DNA of 64,000 bases from contig NZ_MLFP01000005.1 of the NCBI RefSeq assembly GCF_002095465.1, positions 62,001-126,000 on the forward strand, written 5' to 3'. Shown here in pieces: positions 1-10,931 of this stretch. Position 1 is the stretch's first letter; every line of letters starts with the position of its first letter. The translations under genes were made by a program, and so were the position numbers. The notes beneath the pieces were generated by a model. The model saw only the letters and a list, made by a program, of their open reading frames with translations, was not told the DNA's origin and ran no database searches. The DNA comes from Pantoea rodasii (GTDB taxonomy: Bacteria > Pseudomonadota > Gammaproteobacteria > Enterobacterales > Enterobacteriaceae).

Positions 1-21
1 AATCTGGCAGGGTTATCCGTT

Positions 22-1743
22 TTACCTCAGCCAGTTGGTTTTCGCCAGTTCAACAATCTCATCGCCTCGCCCATTGAGAATGGCGCGCAGCATATACAGG
101 CTGAATCCTTTGGCTTGTTCCGCTTTGATCTGCGGCGGCATCGACAATTCTTCTTTGGCAGTGATGGCATCAATCAGCACTGGGCCATCATGGGCAATCG
201 CCTGCTCAAGCACGCTATTAAGCTCCGAGGCTTTTTCAACGCGCATGCCCTTAATGCCACAGGCTGTGGCAATTGCGGCGAAATCCGGGTTTTCCAGGTC
301 AGTTCCATCGGTCAGATAGCCACCGGCTTTCATTTCCATCGCCACGAAACCGAGGACGCTGTTGTTAAAAATCACCAGTTTGACCGGCAATTTCAGTTGG
401 GCGACGGAGATAAAATCGCCCATTAACATGCTGAATCCACCATCACCACACAGCGCTACAACCTGGCGCTGCTTATCAAGCGCCTGGGCGCCCAACGCTT
501 GCGGCATGGCGTTGGCCATCGAACCGTGATTAAACGAGCCGATCAGACGACGTTTGCCATTCATCTTGAGATAGCGCGCGGCCCAAACGGTCGGTGTACC
601 GACGTCGCAGGTAAAAATGGCATCATCGGCGGCATAATGGCTGATTTGCTGCGCCAGATACTGTGGATGAATCGCCTGCTTGTCATTGGCCGTGGCCAGG
701 TCATCGAGGCCTTTGCGGGCATCGACATAATGCTCAAGCGCGCTGTCGAGGTGGTGACGGTCATTCTTGCTGCTGAGCTGGGGCTGCAGCGCCTGTAACG
801 TGGCTTTAATGTCGCCCACCAGCGCCATATCTACGTGGCTGTGGGAACCCAGACTGGCAGGGTTAATATCAATTTGGATAATTTTTGCGTCAGCAGGATA
901 GAACGCCCGATACGGGAACTGCGTGCCCAACAACACTAAGGTGTCGGCGTTCATCATGGCGTGATAGCCCGAGGAGAAGCCTATCAGGCCGGTCATCCCG
1001 ACATCGTAGGGATTGTCATACTCAATGTGTTCTTTGCCGCGCATGGCATGCACTACCGGCGCTTTCAGCGTTTCAGCCAGTTTTACCACTTCAGCGTGAG
1101 CACCTGCGCAGCCGCTACCGCACATCAGCGTGATATTTTTCGCCTCATTAAGCGTCTCGGCCAGGCGAGCAATTTCGCTGGCGTTGGGCACGATATGCGG
1201 CAATTGCGGTGGATACCACTCGCTGCGCGCGCCTTCGGGTGCGGGTTTCAATGCCACATCGCCGGGGATGACGATCACTGACACGCCGCGATTGAGGATC
1301 GCTTTACGCATCGCAATGCCCAGCACCTGCGGCAGCTGTTCCGGGTTAGACACCAGCTCACAATAGTGGCTGCACTCACGAAACAGTTCTTGCGGATGGG
1401 TTTCCTGGAAGTAACCGCTGCCGATTTCACTGGAAGGAATATGTGCGGCAATCGCCAGCACCGGTACATGGTTGCGATGGCAGTCAAACAGACCGTTAAT
1501 CAGATGCAGGTTGCCTGGACCGCAGGAACCGGCACACACCGCCAGTTCACCGCTGATTTGCGCTTCGGCACCGGCTGCAAAGGCTGCCACTTCTTCATGC
1601 CGGGTCGGCATCCATTCGATGGTCCCCATGCGATTGAGGCTGTCACTCAGCCCATTAAGAGAATCGCCGGTGACGCCCCAAATGCGTTTCACACCGGCAC
1701 TTTCAAGGGTTTTGGCCAGCAGCGCTGCCACAGTTTGCTTCAT
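22..1743 (-). CDS. poxB: Pyruvate dehydrogenase (quinone), pyruvate oxidase PoxB
   Basis: Peripheral membrane flavoenzyme that decarboxylates pyruvate to acetate and CO2 and passes electrons to ubiquinone. The 573-residue product is close to the 572 of E. coli. Visible are the N-terminal thiamine-diphosphate Glu ([10 protein letters not shown], about residue 50), a central FAD-binding region, and the C-terminal ThDP/Mg motif that starts [12 protein letters not shown] and ends in NNS. The final residues, [15 protein letters not shown], match the lipid-binding alpha-peptide that E. coli PoxB exposes on activation. An ATG with an AGGAG-type ribosome site gives the start. A sigma-S type -10 element lies about 60 bases upstream. 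The hcr-hcp genes that separate poxB from lysO in E. coli K-12 are absent. Confidence 0.96.
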   Translation of the reverse strand: MKQTVAALLAKTLESAGVKRIWGVTGDSLNGLSDSLNRMGTIEWMPTRHEEVAAFAAGAEAQISGELAVCAGSCGPGNLHLINGLFDCHRNHVPVLAIAAHIPSSEIGSGYFQETHPQELFRECSHYCELVSNPEQLPQVLGIAMRKAILNRGVSVIVIPGDVALKPAPEGARSEWYPPQLPHIVPNASEIARLAETLNEAKNITLMCGSGCAGAHAEVVKLAETLKAPVVHAMRGKEHIEYDNPYDVGMTGLIGFSSGYHAMMNADTLVLLGTQFPYRAFYPADAKIIQIDINPASLGSHSHVDMALVGDIKATLQALQPQLSSKNDRHHLDSALEHYVDARKGLDDLATANDKQAIHPQYLAQQISHYAADDAIFTCDVGTPTVWAARYLKMNGKRRLIGSFNHGSMANAMPQALGAQALDKQRQVVALCGDGGFSMLMGDFISVAQLKLPVKLVIFNNSVLGFVAMEMKAGGYLTDGTDLENPDFAAIATACGIKGMRVEKASELNSVLEQAIAHDGPVLIDAITAKEELSMPPQIKAEQAKGFSLYMLRAILNGRGDEIVELAKTNWLR

Positions 1744-1802
1744 CGTTCGCTCCTTTCTGGTGTTAGGCCATCCATCCTGATGGCGGAAACGTGTCAGTCA
1801 GA

Positions 1803-1811
1803 AAGCGTAGA
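1803..1811 (-). promoter_or_regulatory. Sigma-S type extended -10 element of poxB
   Basis: Read on the minus strand the bases are TCTACGCTT, a full match to the sigma-S -10 consensus KCTAYRCTT. The poxB ATG is about 60 bases downstream. E. coli poxB is known to be RpoS-dependent, so position and sequence agree. The transcription start is inferred. Confidence 0.6.
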
Positions 1812-1853
1812 CGATGGAATGCGTGCGCAGCCGTGAAAAAATGCGCTGTACGC

Positions 1854-2749
1854 TCAGGCGGAAAACAGCGCGATCAGGATCGGTGCCAGCAGGCTCATGA
1901 TAAAACCGTGCACAATCGCCGCCGGAACAATCTCCATGCCGCCGGTCCGCTGCAGAATGGGCAAGGTGAAATCCATCGACGTGGCGCCGCTCAGGCCCAG
2001 CGTCATGCTGCGCTGACGGCTGATCAGCAGTGGGATCAGCATGATGGTGATTAACTCCCGCAGCAGGTCGTTGAAAAAGGCCGCACTGCCGATCACCGGG
2101 CCAAAGGATTCGGTCATCAGGATGCCGGACAGCGAGTACCAACCGAAGCCGCTGGCGAGGGCCAGACCGGTTTTGATCGGCAAATCGAGCCACAGCGCCG
2201 CCAGCATGCCACCGATGAGGGCGCTGCACAGTGACACCGCAGCCACCAGCATGCCGCGACGGTTAAGCGTGATCTGACGTAACGACATGCCGCTGCTGCG
2301 CAACTGAATGCCCACTAAAAACAACATCAGCATCAGGGCATATTCGCTCACTGTCGAGGCGTGACGCAGCGGTGACCACTGGCTCAATCCCAGCAGAAAT
2401 CCCCCTAACACAGAACCGCACAACTTGAGTGATTCCAATGCCATATGCAGACGAGAAGGCAGGGCCTGTTGCTTGTGCGTGTGATGCCACGGCACGCGCT
2501 TTTCCAACAGCCAAAAGGCCAGCAGTGAACAGGCCAGAATGCACAGCATGCTGATCAAAGCGGTGTGGAAGATGGTCAGCAAATTCGTGCTGAGATTGTC
2601 CAGAAATGCCAGGCTGGTGCCCATAAAGAACAGAATGATATACACCAACGCGCTAAGCATGCGGCTACGCCGTGCAGCAAATTGGCACGCCTGATGTGCA
2701 GCAAATAGCCGAAAATCAGCGGCAGTAAAATAATGATTAAGCCATACAT
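1854..2749 (-). CDS. lysO: L-lysine exporter LysO (YbjE), apparent frameshift near the N-terminus
   Basis: Inner-membrane lysine/thialysine exporter of the LysO (DUF340) family with many hydrophobic helices. Conserved segments are LFFMGTSLAFLDNL, ASGFGWYSLSGI, ESFGPVIGSAAFFNDL and GATSMDFTLPILQRTGG. The best start is the ATG at 2749, whose frame reads MYGLIIILLPLIFGYLL. That frame shifts near 2665-2668. Adding one T (GTAGCC to GTTAGCC on the minus strand) joins it to MLSALVYIILFFMG and gives 298 residues, against 299 in E. coli. I read the break as a lost homopolymer base. Without the correction a spurious start near 2762 gives an unrelated N-terminus. It is divergent from ybjD. Confidence 0.88.
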
Positions 2750-2792
2750 AGTGAGATTCCATCCGTGGTGGGGGCCGTCACGCTAGCGAAAA

Positions 2793-2805
2793 ACACTTGA
2801 AGTGT
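2793..2805. promoter_or_regulatory. Perfect palindrome between lysO and ybjD, candidate operator
   Basis: ACACTT-G-AAGTGT is a perfect inverted repeat in the 136-base divergent gap between lysO and ybjD. It has no T-tract, so it is not a terminator. Length and position would suit a dimeric repressor or activator, but I do not recognise the regulator. Confidence 0.3.
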
Positions 2806-2885
2806 AAACCTTTTCCCCCTGCCGATAACTTGACCAACTTAACGGCGCAAACCATGCTCAGGCAAAACAGCGAAGGGATAGAAAG

Positions 2886-4526
2886 ATGATTCTGGAACAC
2901 ATCGACATTACCGGGTTTCGCGGTATCAACCAGCTGTCATTGCCGTTGACCGAGACCAACCTGCTGATTGGCGAAAATGCCTGGGGTAAGTCCAGTCTGC
3001 TGGACGCGTTAACCTTAATCCTGGCACCCGCTGCCGAACCTTATCAGTTTACTGAAAAGGATTTTCATTTCCCGCCTGGAGAACTGGATGCACGCCTGCG
3101 CCAGTTGCAGCTGGTGTTTCGCTTTCGCGCGCAGGAAGACGATGATCTTGCCGTGTTGCAACCCTTCTGGCAGCGGGAAGAGCATGGGCGTTTTATCCGT
3201 TTTAGTACCCGAGCACGACGAAATGAACGTGGCGTGAAAACCACCTGGCGTTTTATCGATCAGCATGGCGATGTGTTACCGATGGAGGGCACGGAGGCGG
3301 CGCTGGCGCATCTGCGTGCCTACTATCCGGTGCTACGACTGCGCGATGCACGCTTTGGTCGGCGAGGGCGACACAGTGAGCCCGATGGCGAGCGTCGGGC
3401 CTCCACGTTGAGTGAGCTGACGCAGGAAGTTGAAAAGTTGACGCGTGATTTAGTGATACGCCCACAAACGCTTAGCGATGAGTTGTTGCGGCAGGGTCTG
3501 CACACCATGCAGCAACTGCTGGAACACTATTTCCTCGTGCAGCAACCGGGCAGCAGCGCGGCGCGTATGGCGCCAGAAAGGCGTGATGGCTCTCAGGGCT
3601 GGCGTTCGCTAGATAAACTCAATCATCTGATTGCGGGGACCGAATCGCGTAGCCGTCAGGTGATTCTGCTGCGCATGTTCTCGCTGCTGATTCAGGCGCA
3701 CGGCAATGAAGCATTGCCTGCGGGGGCACATCCATTGTTGCTGGTGGAAGATCCGGAAACGCGGTTGCATCCCATCATGCTGTCGGTGGCGTGGAATTTG
3801 TTGGACTTGATGCCGCTGCAGAAAGTCACCACCACCAATTCGGGTGAACTGTTGTCACAGGTGCCGCTGGAGAATATTTGTCGTCTGGTGCGAGAACCCA
3901 CGCGCGTTGCGGCATGGCGTATTGGTCCGGAAGGGTTGAGCGCCGAGGAGAGCCGGCGCATTGGTTTCCACATCCGCGTGAATCGCCCCTCAGCACTGTT
4001 TGCCCGCTGCTGGTTACTGGTCGAGGGCGAAACTGAAGTGTGGATTATCAATGAGCTGGCGCGGCAACGTGGCTATCACTTTGCGGCGGAAGGGGTCAAA
4101 GTGATCGAGTTCGCTCAATCGGGTCTGAAACCGCTGTTGAAATTTGCACGGCGCATGGGTATTGCCTGGCACGTGCTGACAGACGGTGACGAAGCGGGCA
4201 ATAAATATGCTGCGGGCGCGCGCAGCCAGCTGCAAGCGCATGAACAGGAAGGCGATCATCTCACGCAGTTCCCGGCACCTGATATCGAGCATTTTCTTTA
4301 TAAGCAAGGATTCCGCGATGTTTATCATGAGGTGGCGCACCTGCCGTTAAACGTGCCGATGAATGCGCGGCGTATTATTAGTAAAGCGATTCAACACAGC
4401 TCGAAACCTGAGCTGGCGATTGCGGTAGCGATGGCCGCCGCTGAGCGTGGGCCGGAGGCTATTCCGCCGCTGTTGGATCAGCTGTTTGCTCGCGTGATGT
4501 GGTTGGCGCGCGGTCGGGCAGATTGA
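2886..4526 (+). CDS. ybjD: OLD-family ATP-dependent endonuclease YbjD
   Basis: Single-protein OLD-type nuclease: an N-terminal ABC-like ATPase followed by a C-terminal Toprim nuclease domain. The Walker A motif GENAWGKSS lies at about residues 29-37. The ABC core continues with LLVEDPETRLHPIM near residue 285. Toprim signatures are LLVEGETEVW (about residue 377) and DGDEAGNKYA (about residue 436). The 546 residues match the E. coli YbjD length and ending (WLARGRAD). The cellular role of YbjD is not established; phage P2 Old and Gabija GajA share the architecture. No partner helicase gene is adjacent. A bidirectional terminator follows. Confidence 0.9.
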   Translation: MILEHIDITGFRGINQLSLPLTETNLLIGENAWGKSSLLDALTLILAPAAEPYQFTEKDFHFPPGELDARLRQLQLVFRFRAQEDDDLAVLQPFWQREEHGRFIRFSTRARRNERGVKTTWRFIDQHGDVLPMEGTEAALAHLRAYYPVLRLRDARFGRRGRHSEPDGERRASTLSELTQEVEKLTRDLVIRPQTLSDELLRQGLHTMQQLLEHYFLVQQPGSSAARMAPERRDGSQGWRSLDKLNHLIAGTESRSRQVILLRMFSLLIQAHGNEALPAGAHPLLLVEDPETRLHPIMLSVAWNLLDLMPLQKVTTTNSGELLSQVPLENICRLVREPTRVAAWRIGPEGLSAEESRRIGFHIRVNRPSALFARCWLLVEGETEVWIINELARQRGYHFAAEGVKVIEFAQSGLKPLLKFARRMGIAWHVLTDGDEAGNKYAAGARSQLQAHEQEGDHLTQFPAPDIEHFLYKQGFRDVYHEVAHLPLNVPMNARRIISKAIQHSSKPELAIAVAMAAAERGPEAIPPLLDQLFARVMWLARGRAD

Positions 4527-4553
4527 GTGATGGGTTAAATTCGCAAAAGAAAA

Positions 4554-4582
4554 ATGCCAGCATCTGCGGCTGGCATTTTTTT
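4554..4582. terminator. Bidirectional intrinsic terminator of ybjD and cspD
   Basis: Stem ATGCCAGC/GCTGGCAT (4554-4561 with 4569-4576), a 7-base loop and a run of T on the plus strand. The minus strand also reads into TTTTCTTTT, so it can end both convergent genes. Confidence 0.85.
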
Positions 4583-4615
4583 CGGGAGTGGTCAGAATGA
4601 ATGAAGAGGCGCGTG

Positions 4616-4837
4616 TCAGGCGACTTGCGCGACTTCACAGGGCACAATCAAGCTGGCGTGATTGCCTTTTGGCCCTTCATGGACATCGAACTGAACCTGC
4701 TGGCCGGCCTTCAGCGTTCTGTATCCCTCCATCTGAATCGTGGAGTAGTGCGCGAAGATATCCTCGCCGCCGCCAATCGGACAGATAAAGCCGAAGCCCT
4801 TGGCGTTGTTGAACCATTTAACAGTACCCGTCTCCAT
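4616..4837 (-). CDS. cspD: Cold-shock-like protein CspD
   Basis: Stationary-phase single-stranded nucleic-acid-binding protein that inhibits replication elongation in E. coli. Its 73 residues form one cold-shock domain with RNP1 (KGFGFI) and RNP2 (DIFAHY). The start is METGTVKWF at 4837, behind a GGGAAG ribosome site. An in-frame ATG eight codons upstream (4861) would add residues that no CspD has. It is divergent from clpS, as in E. coli, where CspD is itself a Lon substrate. macAB and ybjX, present upstream in K-12, are absent. Confidence 0.95.
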   Translation of the reverse strand: METGTVKWFNNAKGFGFICPIGGGEDIFAHYSTIQMEGYRTLKAGQQVQFDVHEGPKGNHASLIVPCEVAQVA

Positions 4838-5159
4838 GCTTTTACTTCCCTCGCAAGACATTTTGAACAGTAGGTGAGGTCATTGAAGCTGTGAGTCGAG
4901 TTTGTTTAAAACTCAATCAGCTTGTGTAAGTAGAATGTAGAGAAACGGTCCTTATCGTCAAGCAAACGGCCCTGACGCATGGGGAGAAATTCATCAAAAT
5001 TTGAGGCAGTTAACGCTATTGCAAATTTTGTGATACAGGTCGCGCATGTGCTTTTAGACCCGTTTTTTCTTTGAGGAAAGGTGGCTTGACAGACATGTTA
5101 AACTTAGGAATGGGCGCAGAAATGCGCACAATCGTAACGCAGAATTTCTACGGAACATT
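4838..5159. other. Divergent cspD/clpS intergenic region
   Basis: No gene is visible in these 322 bases. The stretch holds the leaders and promoters of the divergent cspD and clpS genes. A TTGACA hexamer at 5086-5091 is a possible clpS -35, but no convincing -10 lies 16-18 bases after it. Confidence 0.5.
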
Positions 5160-5480
5160 ATGGCAAACACAAACGACTGGCTTAATTTTGAACATTTAGC
5201 CGAAGATAAAGTACGCGAAGGGTTAAAGCCGCCTTCGATGTATAAAGTCATTCTGAATAATGACGATTATACACCTATGGAATTTGTTATTGACGTTCTG
5301 CAAAAGTTCTTTTCTTATGATATTGAACGTGCAACGCAGCTGATGTTGAAAGTTCACTACCATGGAAAGGCGATCTGTGGTGTATTCACTGCAGAAGTGG
5401 CGGAAACCAAAGTCGTCCAGGTGAACAATTACGCACGAGATAATGAACATCCGTTGCTGTGTACGCTAGAAAAAGCCTGA
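5160..5480 (+). CDS. clpS: ATP-dependent Clp protease adaptor ClpS
   Basis: Cytosolic adaptor that delivers N-degron substrates with N-terminal Leu, Phe, Tyr or Trp to ClpAP. The 106 residues equal the E. coli length. The core [21 protein letters not shown] carries the substrate-pocket residues (N-D-D-Y). The helix around [19 protein letters not shown] forms the ClpA-binding surface. It lies 55 bases upstream of clpA in the same direction, so the two are probably co-transcribed. Together with aat downstream it makes a local N-end-rule set. Confidence 0.97.
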   Translation: MANTNDWLNFEHLAEDKVREGLKPPSMYKVILNNDDYTPMEFVIDVLQKFFSYDIERATQLMLKVHYHGKAICGVFTAEVAETKVVQVNNYARDNEHPLLCTLEKA

Positions 5481-5535
5481 GCCCGTCTCCATATAGGGGA
5501 AAGGTCGTCAGAGCGATAATTGGGGGAGGTGCCAA

Positions 5536-7815
5536 ATGCTCAATCAAGAACTGGAACTCAGTTTAAACATGGCTTTCGCCAGAGCGCGCGAGCACCGTCA
5601 TGAGTTTATGACCGTCGAGCATCTGTTGCTGGCATTGCTTAGCAACCCGTCGGCCAGAGAGGCATTGGAAGCCTGTACGGTAGATATCGTGGCTCTGCGT
5701 CAGGAACTCGAAGCCTTCATCGAACAAACCACTCCGGTGCTGCCGGCCAGTGAAGAAGAGCGCGATACGCAACCGACGCTCAGCTTCCAGCGCGTGTTGC
5801 AGCGTGCGGTATTCCATGTCCAGTCATCCGGTCGCAGCGAAGTTGCGGGTGCGAACGTGTTGGTTGCCATCTTTAGCGAGCAGGAGTCGCAAGCGGCTTA
5901 TCTGCTGCGCAAACACGAAGTGAGCCGCCTTGATGTGGTGAACTTTATCTCCCATGGTACGCGTAAAGACGAACCGGGCCAGCCGCAGAACAATGCGGAG
6001 AATCCGGTTAACGAAGAGCAAGCAGGCGGGGAGGAACGTATGGAAAACTTCACCACCAATCTTAATCAGCTTGCTCGTGTCGGCGGAATCGATCCGCTGA
6101 TCGGCCGCGATAAAGAGCTGGAGCGTGCCATTCAGGTATTGTGCCGTCGTCGTAAGAATAACCCGCTGTTGGTGGGTGAATCGGGCGTCGGTAAAACCGC
6201 CATCGCGGAAGGGCTGGCCTGGCGTATTGTGCAGGGTGACGTGCCGGAAGTGATGAAGGATTGCACCATCTACTCACTCGACATCGGTTCGCTGCTTGCC
6301 GGTACCAAGTACCGTGGTGATTTTGAAAAACGTTTTAAAGCGCTGTTGAAACAGCTTGAACAAGACACCAGCAGCATTCTGTTCATCGACGAGATCCACA
6401 CCATTATTGGTGCGGGTGCGGCGTCTGGTGGCCAGGTGGATGCGGCTAACCTGATCAAGCCGTTGCTCTCCGGTGGGAAAATCCGCGTGATGGGTTCTAC
6501 CACTTATCAGGAGTTCAGCAATATCTTTGAGAAGGACCGTGCGCTGGCGCGTCGTTTCCAGAAGATAGATATCACCGAGCCTTCTGTTGAAGAGACGGTG
6601 CAGATCCTTAACGGCCTGAAACCGAAATACGAAGCGCACCACGATGTGCGTTATACCGCGAAAGCGGTGCGTGCTGCGGTTGAGCTGGCGGTGAAATACA
6701 TCAACGATCGTCACTTGCCGGATAAGGCCATTGACGTCATTGACGAGGCCGGTGCGCGTGCGCGTCTGGTGCCAGTGAGTAAGCGCAAGAAAACCGTCAA
6801 CGTTTCAGACATCGAAACGGTGGTGGCGCGTATTGCACGTATTCCTGAGCAGAGCGTGTCGGCAACCGATCGCGATACGCTGAAAAACCTCGGTGACCGT
6901 CTGAAAATGCTGGTGTTCGGTCAGGACAACGCGATTGAAGCGCTGACTGAAGCAATCAAAATGAGTCGCGCTGGTCTGGGTCAGGATCGTAAACCGGTGG
7001 GTTCATTCCTGTTTGCTGGGCCGACCGGTGTTGGTAAAACGGAAGTCACCGTTCAGCTGGCGAAAGCACTGGGCATTGAACTGCTGCGTTTTGATATGTC
7101 CGAGTATATGGAGCGTCACACCGTCAGTCGTTTGATTGGTGCGCCTCCAGGCTATGTGGGCTTCGACCAGGGCGGTTTACTCACTGATGCAGTGATCAAG
7201 CATCCGCATGCGGTCGTGCTGCTGGATGAAATCGAGAAAGCGCACCCGGATGTCTTTAACCTGCTGCTGCAGGTGATGGATAACGGCATGCTGACCGATA
7301 ACAATGGCCGTAAAGCGGACTTCCGTAATGTGGTGGTGGTGATGACCACCAACGCCGGGGTGCGTGAAACTGAGCGTAAATCGATTGGTCTGATTCATCA
7401 GGACAACAGCACTGATGCAATGGAAGAGATCAAAAAGATCTTTACGCCAGAGTTCCGTAACCGTCTCGACAACATTATCTGGTTCCGTCACCTGGATACC
7501 ACGGTGATTCATCAGGTCGTTGATAAGTTCATCGTGGAGTTGCAGGCGCAGTTGGATGCGAAAGGCGTGTCACTGGAAGTGAGTGACGATGCCCGTGACT
7601 GGCTGGCAGATAAAGGCTATGACAAAGCGATGGGTGCCCGTCCAATGGCGCGTGCCGTTCAGGAAAACCTGAAGAAACCGTTGGCTAACGAGCTGCTGTT
7701 TGGTTCATTAGTGGATGGCGGATCAGTCTCGGTGGCGCTGGATAAAGAGAAAAACCAGCTGACCTACCACTTCCTGAGTGCGGAAAAACGTAAAACCGAA
7801 GGGACTGTGCACTGA
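5536..7815 (+). CDS. clpA: ClpA, ATP-binding unfoldase subunit of ClpAP protease
   Basis: Hexameric AAA+ unfoldase that feeds proteins into ClpP. In its 759 residues are two Clp N-repeats (about 1-140), the first AAA domain with Walker A GESGVGKT (about 214) and Walker [10 protein letters not shown], and the second AAA domain with Walker A GPTGVGKT (about 495) and Walker [13 protein letters not shown]. The C-terminal small domain contains [12 protein letters not shown]. The family length is 758. The sequence ends in a bidirectional terminator shared with infA. The start is the ATG after GGGGGAGGT. Confidence 0.97.
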   Translation: MLNQELELSLNMAFARAREHRHEFMTVEHLLLALLSNPSAREALEACTVDIVALRQELEAFIEQTTPVLPASEEERDTQPTLSFQRVLQRAVFHVQSSGRSEVAGANVLVAIFSEQESQAAYLLRKHEVSRLDVVNFISHGTRKDEPGQPQNNAENPVNEEQAGGEERMENFTTNLNQLARVGGIDPLIGRDKELERAIQVLCRRRKNNPLLVGESGVGKTAIAEGLAWRIVQGDVPEVMKDCTIYSLDIGSLLAGTKYRGDFEKRFKALLKQLEQDTSSILFIDEIHTIIGAGAASGGQVDAANLIKPLLSGGKIRVMGSTTYQEFSNIFEKDRALARRFQKIDITEPSVEETVQILNGLKPKYEAHHDVRYTAKAVRAAVELAVKYINDRHLPDKAIDVIDEAGARARLVPVSKRKKTVNVSDIETVVARIARIPEQSVSATDRDTLKNLGDRLKMLVFGQDNAIEALTEAIKMSRAGLGQDRKPVGSFLFAGPTGVGKTEVTVQLAKALGIELLRFDMSEYMERHTVSRLIGAPPGYVGFDQGGLLTDAVIKHPHAVVLLDEIEKAHPDVFNLLLQVMDNGMLTDNNGRKADFRNVVVVMTTNAGVRETERKSIGLIHQDNSTDAMEEIKKIFTPEFRNRLDNIIWFRHLDTTVIHQVVDKFIVELQAQLDAKGVSLEVSDDARDWLADKGYDKAMGARPMARAVQENLKKPLANELLFGSLVDGGSVSVALDKEKNQLTYHFLSAEKRKTEGTVH

Positions 7816-7837
7816 TGTGCTGAGTCGTAGATAAGAA

Positions 7838-7867
7838 AAGGCCGGATGCGAATCCGGCCTTTTTTTT
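7838..7867. terminator. Bidirectional terminator between clpA and infA
   Basis: A 10-base perfect stem AAGGCCGGAT/ATCCGGCCTT with a 4-base loop, followed by at least eight T on the plus strand. The minus strand continues TTCTTAT, so it probably also ends infA. Confidence 0.88.
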
Positions 7868-7910
7868 CGCGCTCAGTTACTTGCCACAAACGCGAGATGT
7901 GGGCAACAAC

Positions 7911-8476
<566 letters not shown>

Positions 8477-9168
8477 TCAAAAAAGGGTTTGTGTTTGCCA
8501 GCAACCGCTCAAAACGGGTTGCCACGCCAGTGTTTGCACATACTGTAAATAATCGACACGCGGGATTTCCAGTGCCCCGAGTGACGCGGTGTGGGGGTTC
8601 AGCACCTGGCAATCAATCAAACGCCCTTGATGGACGAGGAAGTGCTGAGAGAACACCCATAGCGCGGTTTTCGACGCATTCTCCTGACGACTAAACATCG
8701 ACTCACCACAAAAAATCTGCCCGAGCGCTAAGCCGTACATGCCGCCCACCAGTCGATGATCGCTCCAGACTTCAATTGAATGCGCGTGGCCCAGTTCGTA
8801 TAAACGCAACCAGGCACGCTTCACTTCGAAGGTGATCCAGGTGCCTTCCTGCCTGCCGCTGGCGCATCCTTCCAGCACCTGCGGGAAAGCATGATTCATC
8901 GTCACACGATAGGGCGAACGGCGATGAAAACGCGCCATGCTGCGACTGAGGTGGAACGACTCGGGTAACATCACGGCGCGAGGATCGGGCGACCACCACA
9001 GAATGGGATCGCCGGGTGAGAACCACGGAAAAATGCCACGCTGATAGGCATTCATCAGGCGGGCAGGGGAGAGATCTCCCCCATCGCCAGCAGTCCGTTG
9101 GGCTCGCGTAGCGCCATCTCCGGCGGGGGAAAGTTAAGCGAATCCCGTGAAAGTTGTACCAGTCTCAT
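8477..9168 (-). CDS. aat: Leucyl/phenylalanyl-tRNA-protein transferase Aat, apparent frameshift
   Basis: Transfers Leu or Phe from aminoacyl-tRNA to N-terminal Arg or Lys, creating N-degrons that ClpS recognises. The start [13 protein letters not shown] at 9168 matches the E. coli N-terminus. The frame breaks at a run of five C (9078-9082 on the plus strand). A sixth base restores [21 protein letters not shown] and gives 230 residues, near the 234 of E. coli. The catalytic core [20 protein letters not shown], the CGESMFSR segment and [16 protein letters not shown] are intact. Without the correction only a 192-residue truncated protein would be made. It lies 33 bases upstream of the cydC end. 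Confidence 0.9.
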
Positions 9169-9201
9169 TGCGTCAATTACCCTTCGGGCTGTTCGCTAAG
9201 A

Positions 9202-10931
9202 CTATAGCGCAAAGCGCTGGTGGAAACGCCAATAGCGTCCTGCTTTTGAGATTAATTCGGCGTGGGTGCCGGATTCGCTAATCTGTCCCTGATCCAATAC
9301 GCAAATACGATCCATCGCCGCCAGGCCACTCAATCGATGCGTCACCATGATCATCGTTTTTCCACGACTCACCTCACGCAACAACGTCAGTATTTGCTGT
9401 TCGGTGGTGGCATCAAGCCCTTCGGTGGGTTCATCCAGCAACCATAAATCGCCGTTATGCAGCAGCGCCCGTGCAATGGCGAGGCGACGCAGTTCACCAC
9501 CGGACAACGGGCGACCACCTTCTCCCATCCAGGCATTGAGCCCTTCATCATGTTCAGCTAAATGGGAGAGCCCCACCTGATGCAATGCGCTACTCAACTG
9601 TTCGTCACTGGCCGATGGACACGCCAGTAGCAAATTATCGCGTAGCGTCTGACTAAACAGATGTACGCGCTGAGTGACCACGCTAATGCGTTGACGCAGG
9701 CTGGTTTCATCCCACTCAGCGAGGGGAGTGTTATTGAGCCAGATTTCACCCTGCTGCGGCTCCCAGCCGCGCGTGATTAATGACAGCAGGCTTGATTTAC
9801 CACAGCCGGTGGGGCCGAGCAGCGCCAGATGTTCGCCCTGTTGGAGTTCAAGTGAAAAGTGGCGTAATACCGGCTCCGGGCGTTGCGGGTAGCTAAACGT
9901 GAGATTATCCAGCTTTAAACTGATGCCTGAACTGGAAGGAGTGAGGAGGGGGTTAAAATGGATAAGCGGTTCTTGCTCAATGATCTCTTGTACACGCTGT
10001 GCCGCGCCGGTCACCTGAGCCAGAGGCAGAAATGCGCCCGCCACCGGGGCCAGTGCTTCAAATGCGGCCAGACCACAGAACACAAAGATTGCGATAAACG
10101 CGCCGGGTGAACTGTTTGCCCCCACGCCAGAGGCTGATAGCCAAAGGAGCATGACCACGGTTGTCCCGCTAATTAACAGCAGCAGGCTCTGCGCCAGGCT
10201 TGCAGGCGATGTTGACGCTGCTGCGCCTGCTGCCAGGCGATTTCTCCGGCATCCAGCTTATGGCGCCATAATGCCGCTGCGCCATAAATCTGCAGTTCGC
10301 CAAGCCCGGTAATCCATTGTGTGAGTTGCAAACGCCAGCTGGCCTGATGCTGCGAAATTTGCTGGCCGGCTGTGGTTCCCAGTCGCCAGAAGAGTGGCGG
10401 CATCAGCAAGAGCGTCAGCAGCATGATCCCGCCGAGCATTAGCGCCAGTGGCATATCCAACATCGCTAATCCGCAGGTGACCACAACGATCACCACGGCG
10501 GCCCCAATCAGCGGTGAGATCACCCGCAGATAAAGGTGGTCCAGCGTATCAACATCACTGACGAAGCGATTGAGGAGTTCACCCTGGCGGAAGCGCGCCA
10601 GTTGTTCGGGTGCCAAAGCGATCAGCTTGCCGAAGGTGAACACCCGCAGATGCTGCAACACCCTGAAGGTGGCATCGTGACTGACTAAACGCTCAAAGTA
10701 ACGCGATGCAGTGCGGATGATCGCCGCACCACGCACCCCTGCGGGAGGCAGCATATAGTTAAAGCTGTACAGCCCAGCCACGCCGGCCAATGAGGACGCG
10801 GCCAGGAACCAACCAGATAGCGTCAGCAAGCCAATGCTGGCCAGCAGGGTAGCGACGGCAAGGATAATACCCAGCCCTAAACGCCAGGGGTGGCGGCTAA
10901 ACAGGCGCAGAAACGGCCATAAATCTCTCAT
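9202..10931 (-). CDS. cydC: Heterodimeric ABC exporter subunit CydC, apparent frameshift
   Basis: With CydD it forms the inner-membrane ABC exporter that supports cytochrome bd assembly. It was long described as exporting cysteine and glutathione and has more recently been linked to heme. The N-terminal half has the six-helix TM domain (RLFSRHPWRL, GWFLAASSLAGVAGLYSFNYML). The C-terminal ATPase has Walker A GPTGCGKSS, signature LSGGELRRLAIARALL and Walker B WLLDEPTEGLD. The frame breaks near 10195-10200. One extra base, as CCTGG to CCCTGG on the minus strand, joins HRLQA to LAQSLLLLISG and gives 576 residues against 573 in E. coli. Its ATG overlaps the cydD stop by one base (TGATG). Confidence 0.92.

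Noticed and set aside
499..1836. Long plus-strand reading frames opposite poxB
   Set aside because: They are shadows of poxB in other frames, with no ribosome site and no recognisable protein. The same holds for frames opposite mukB, rpsA, ycaO and asnS.
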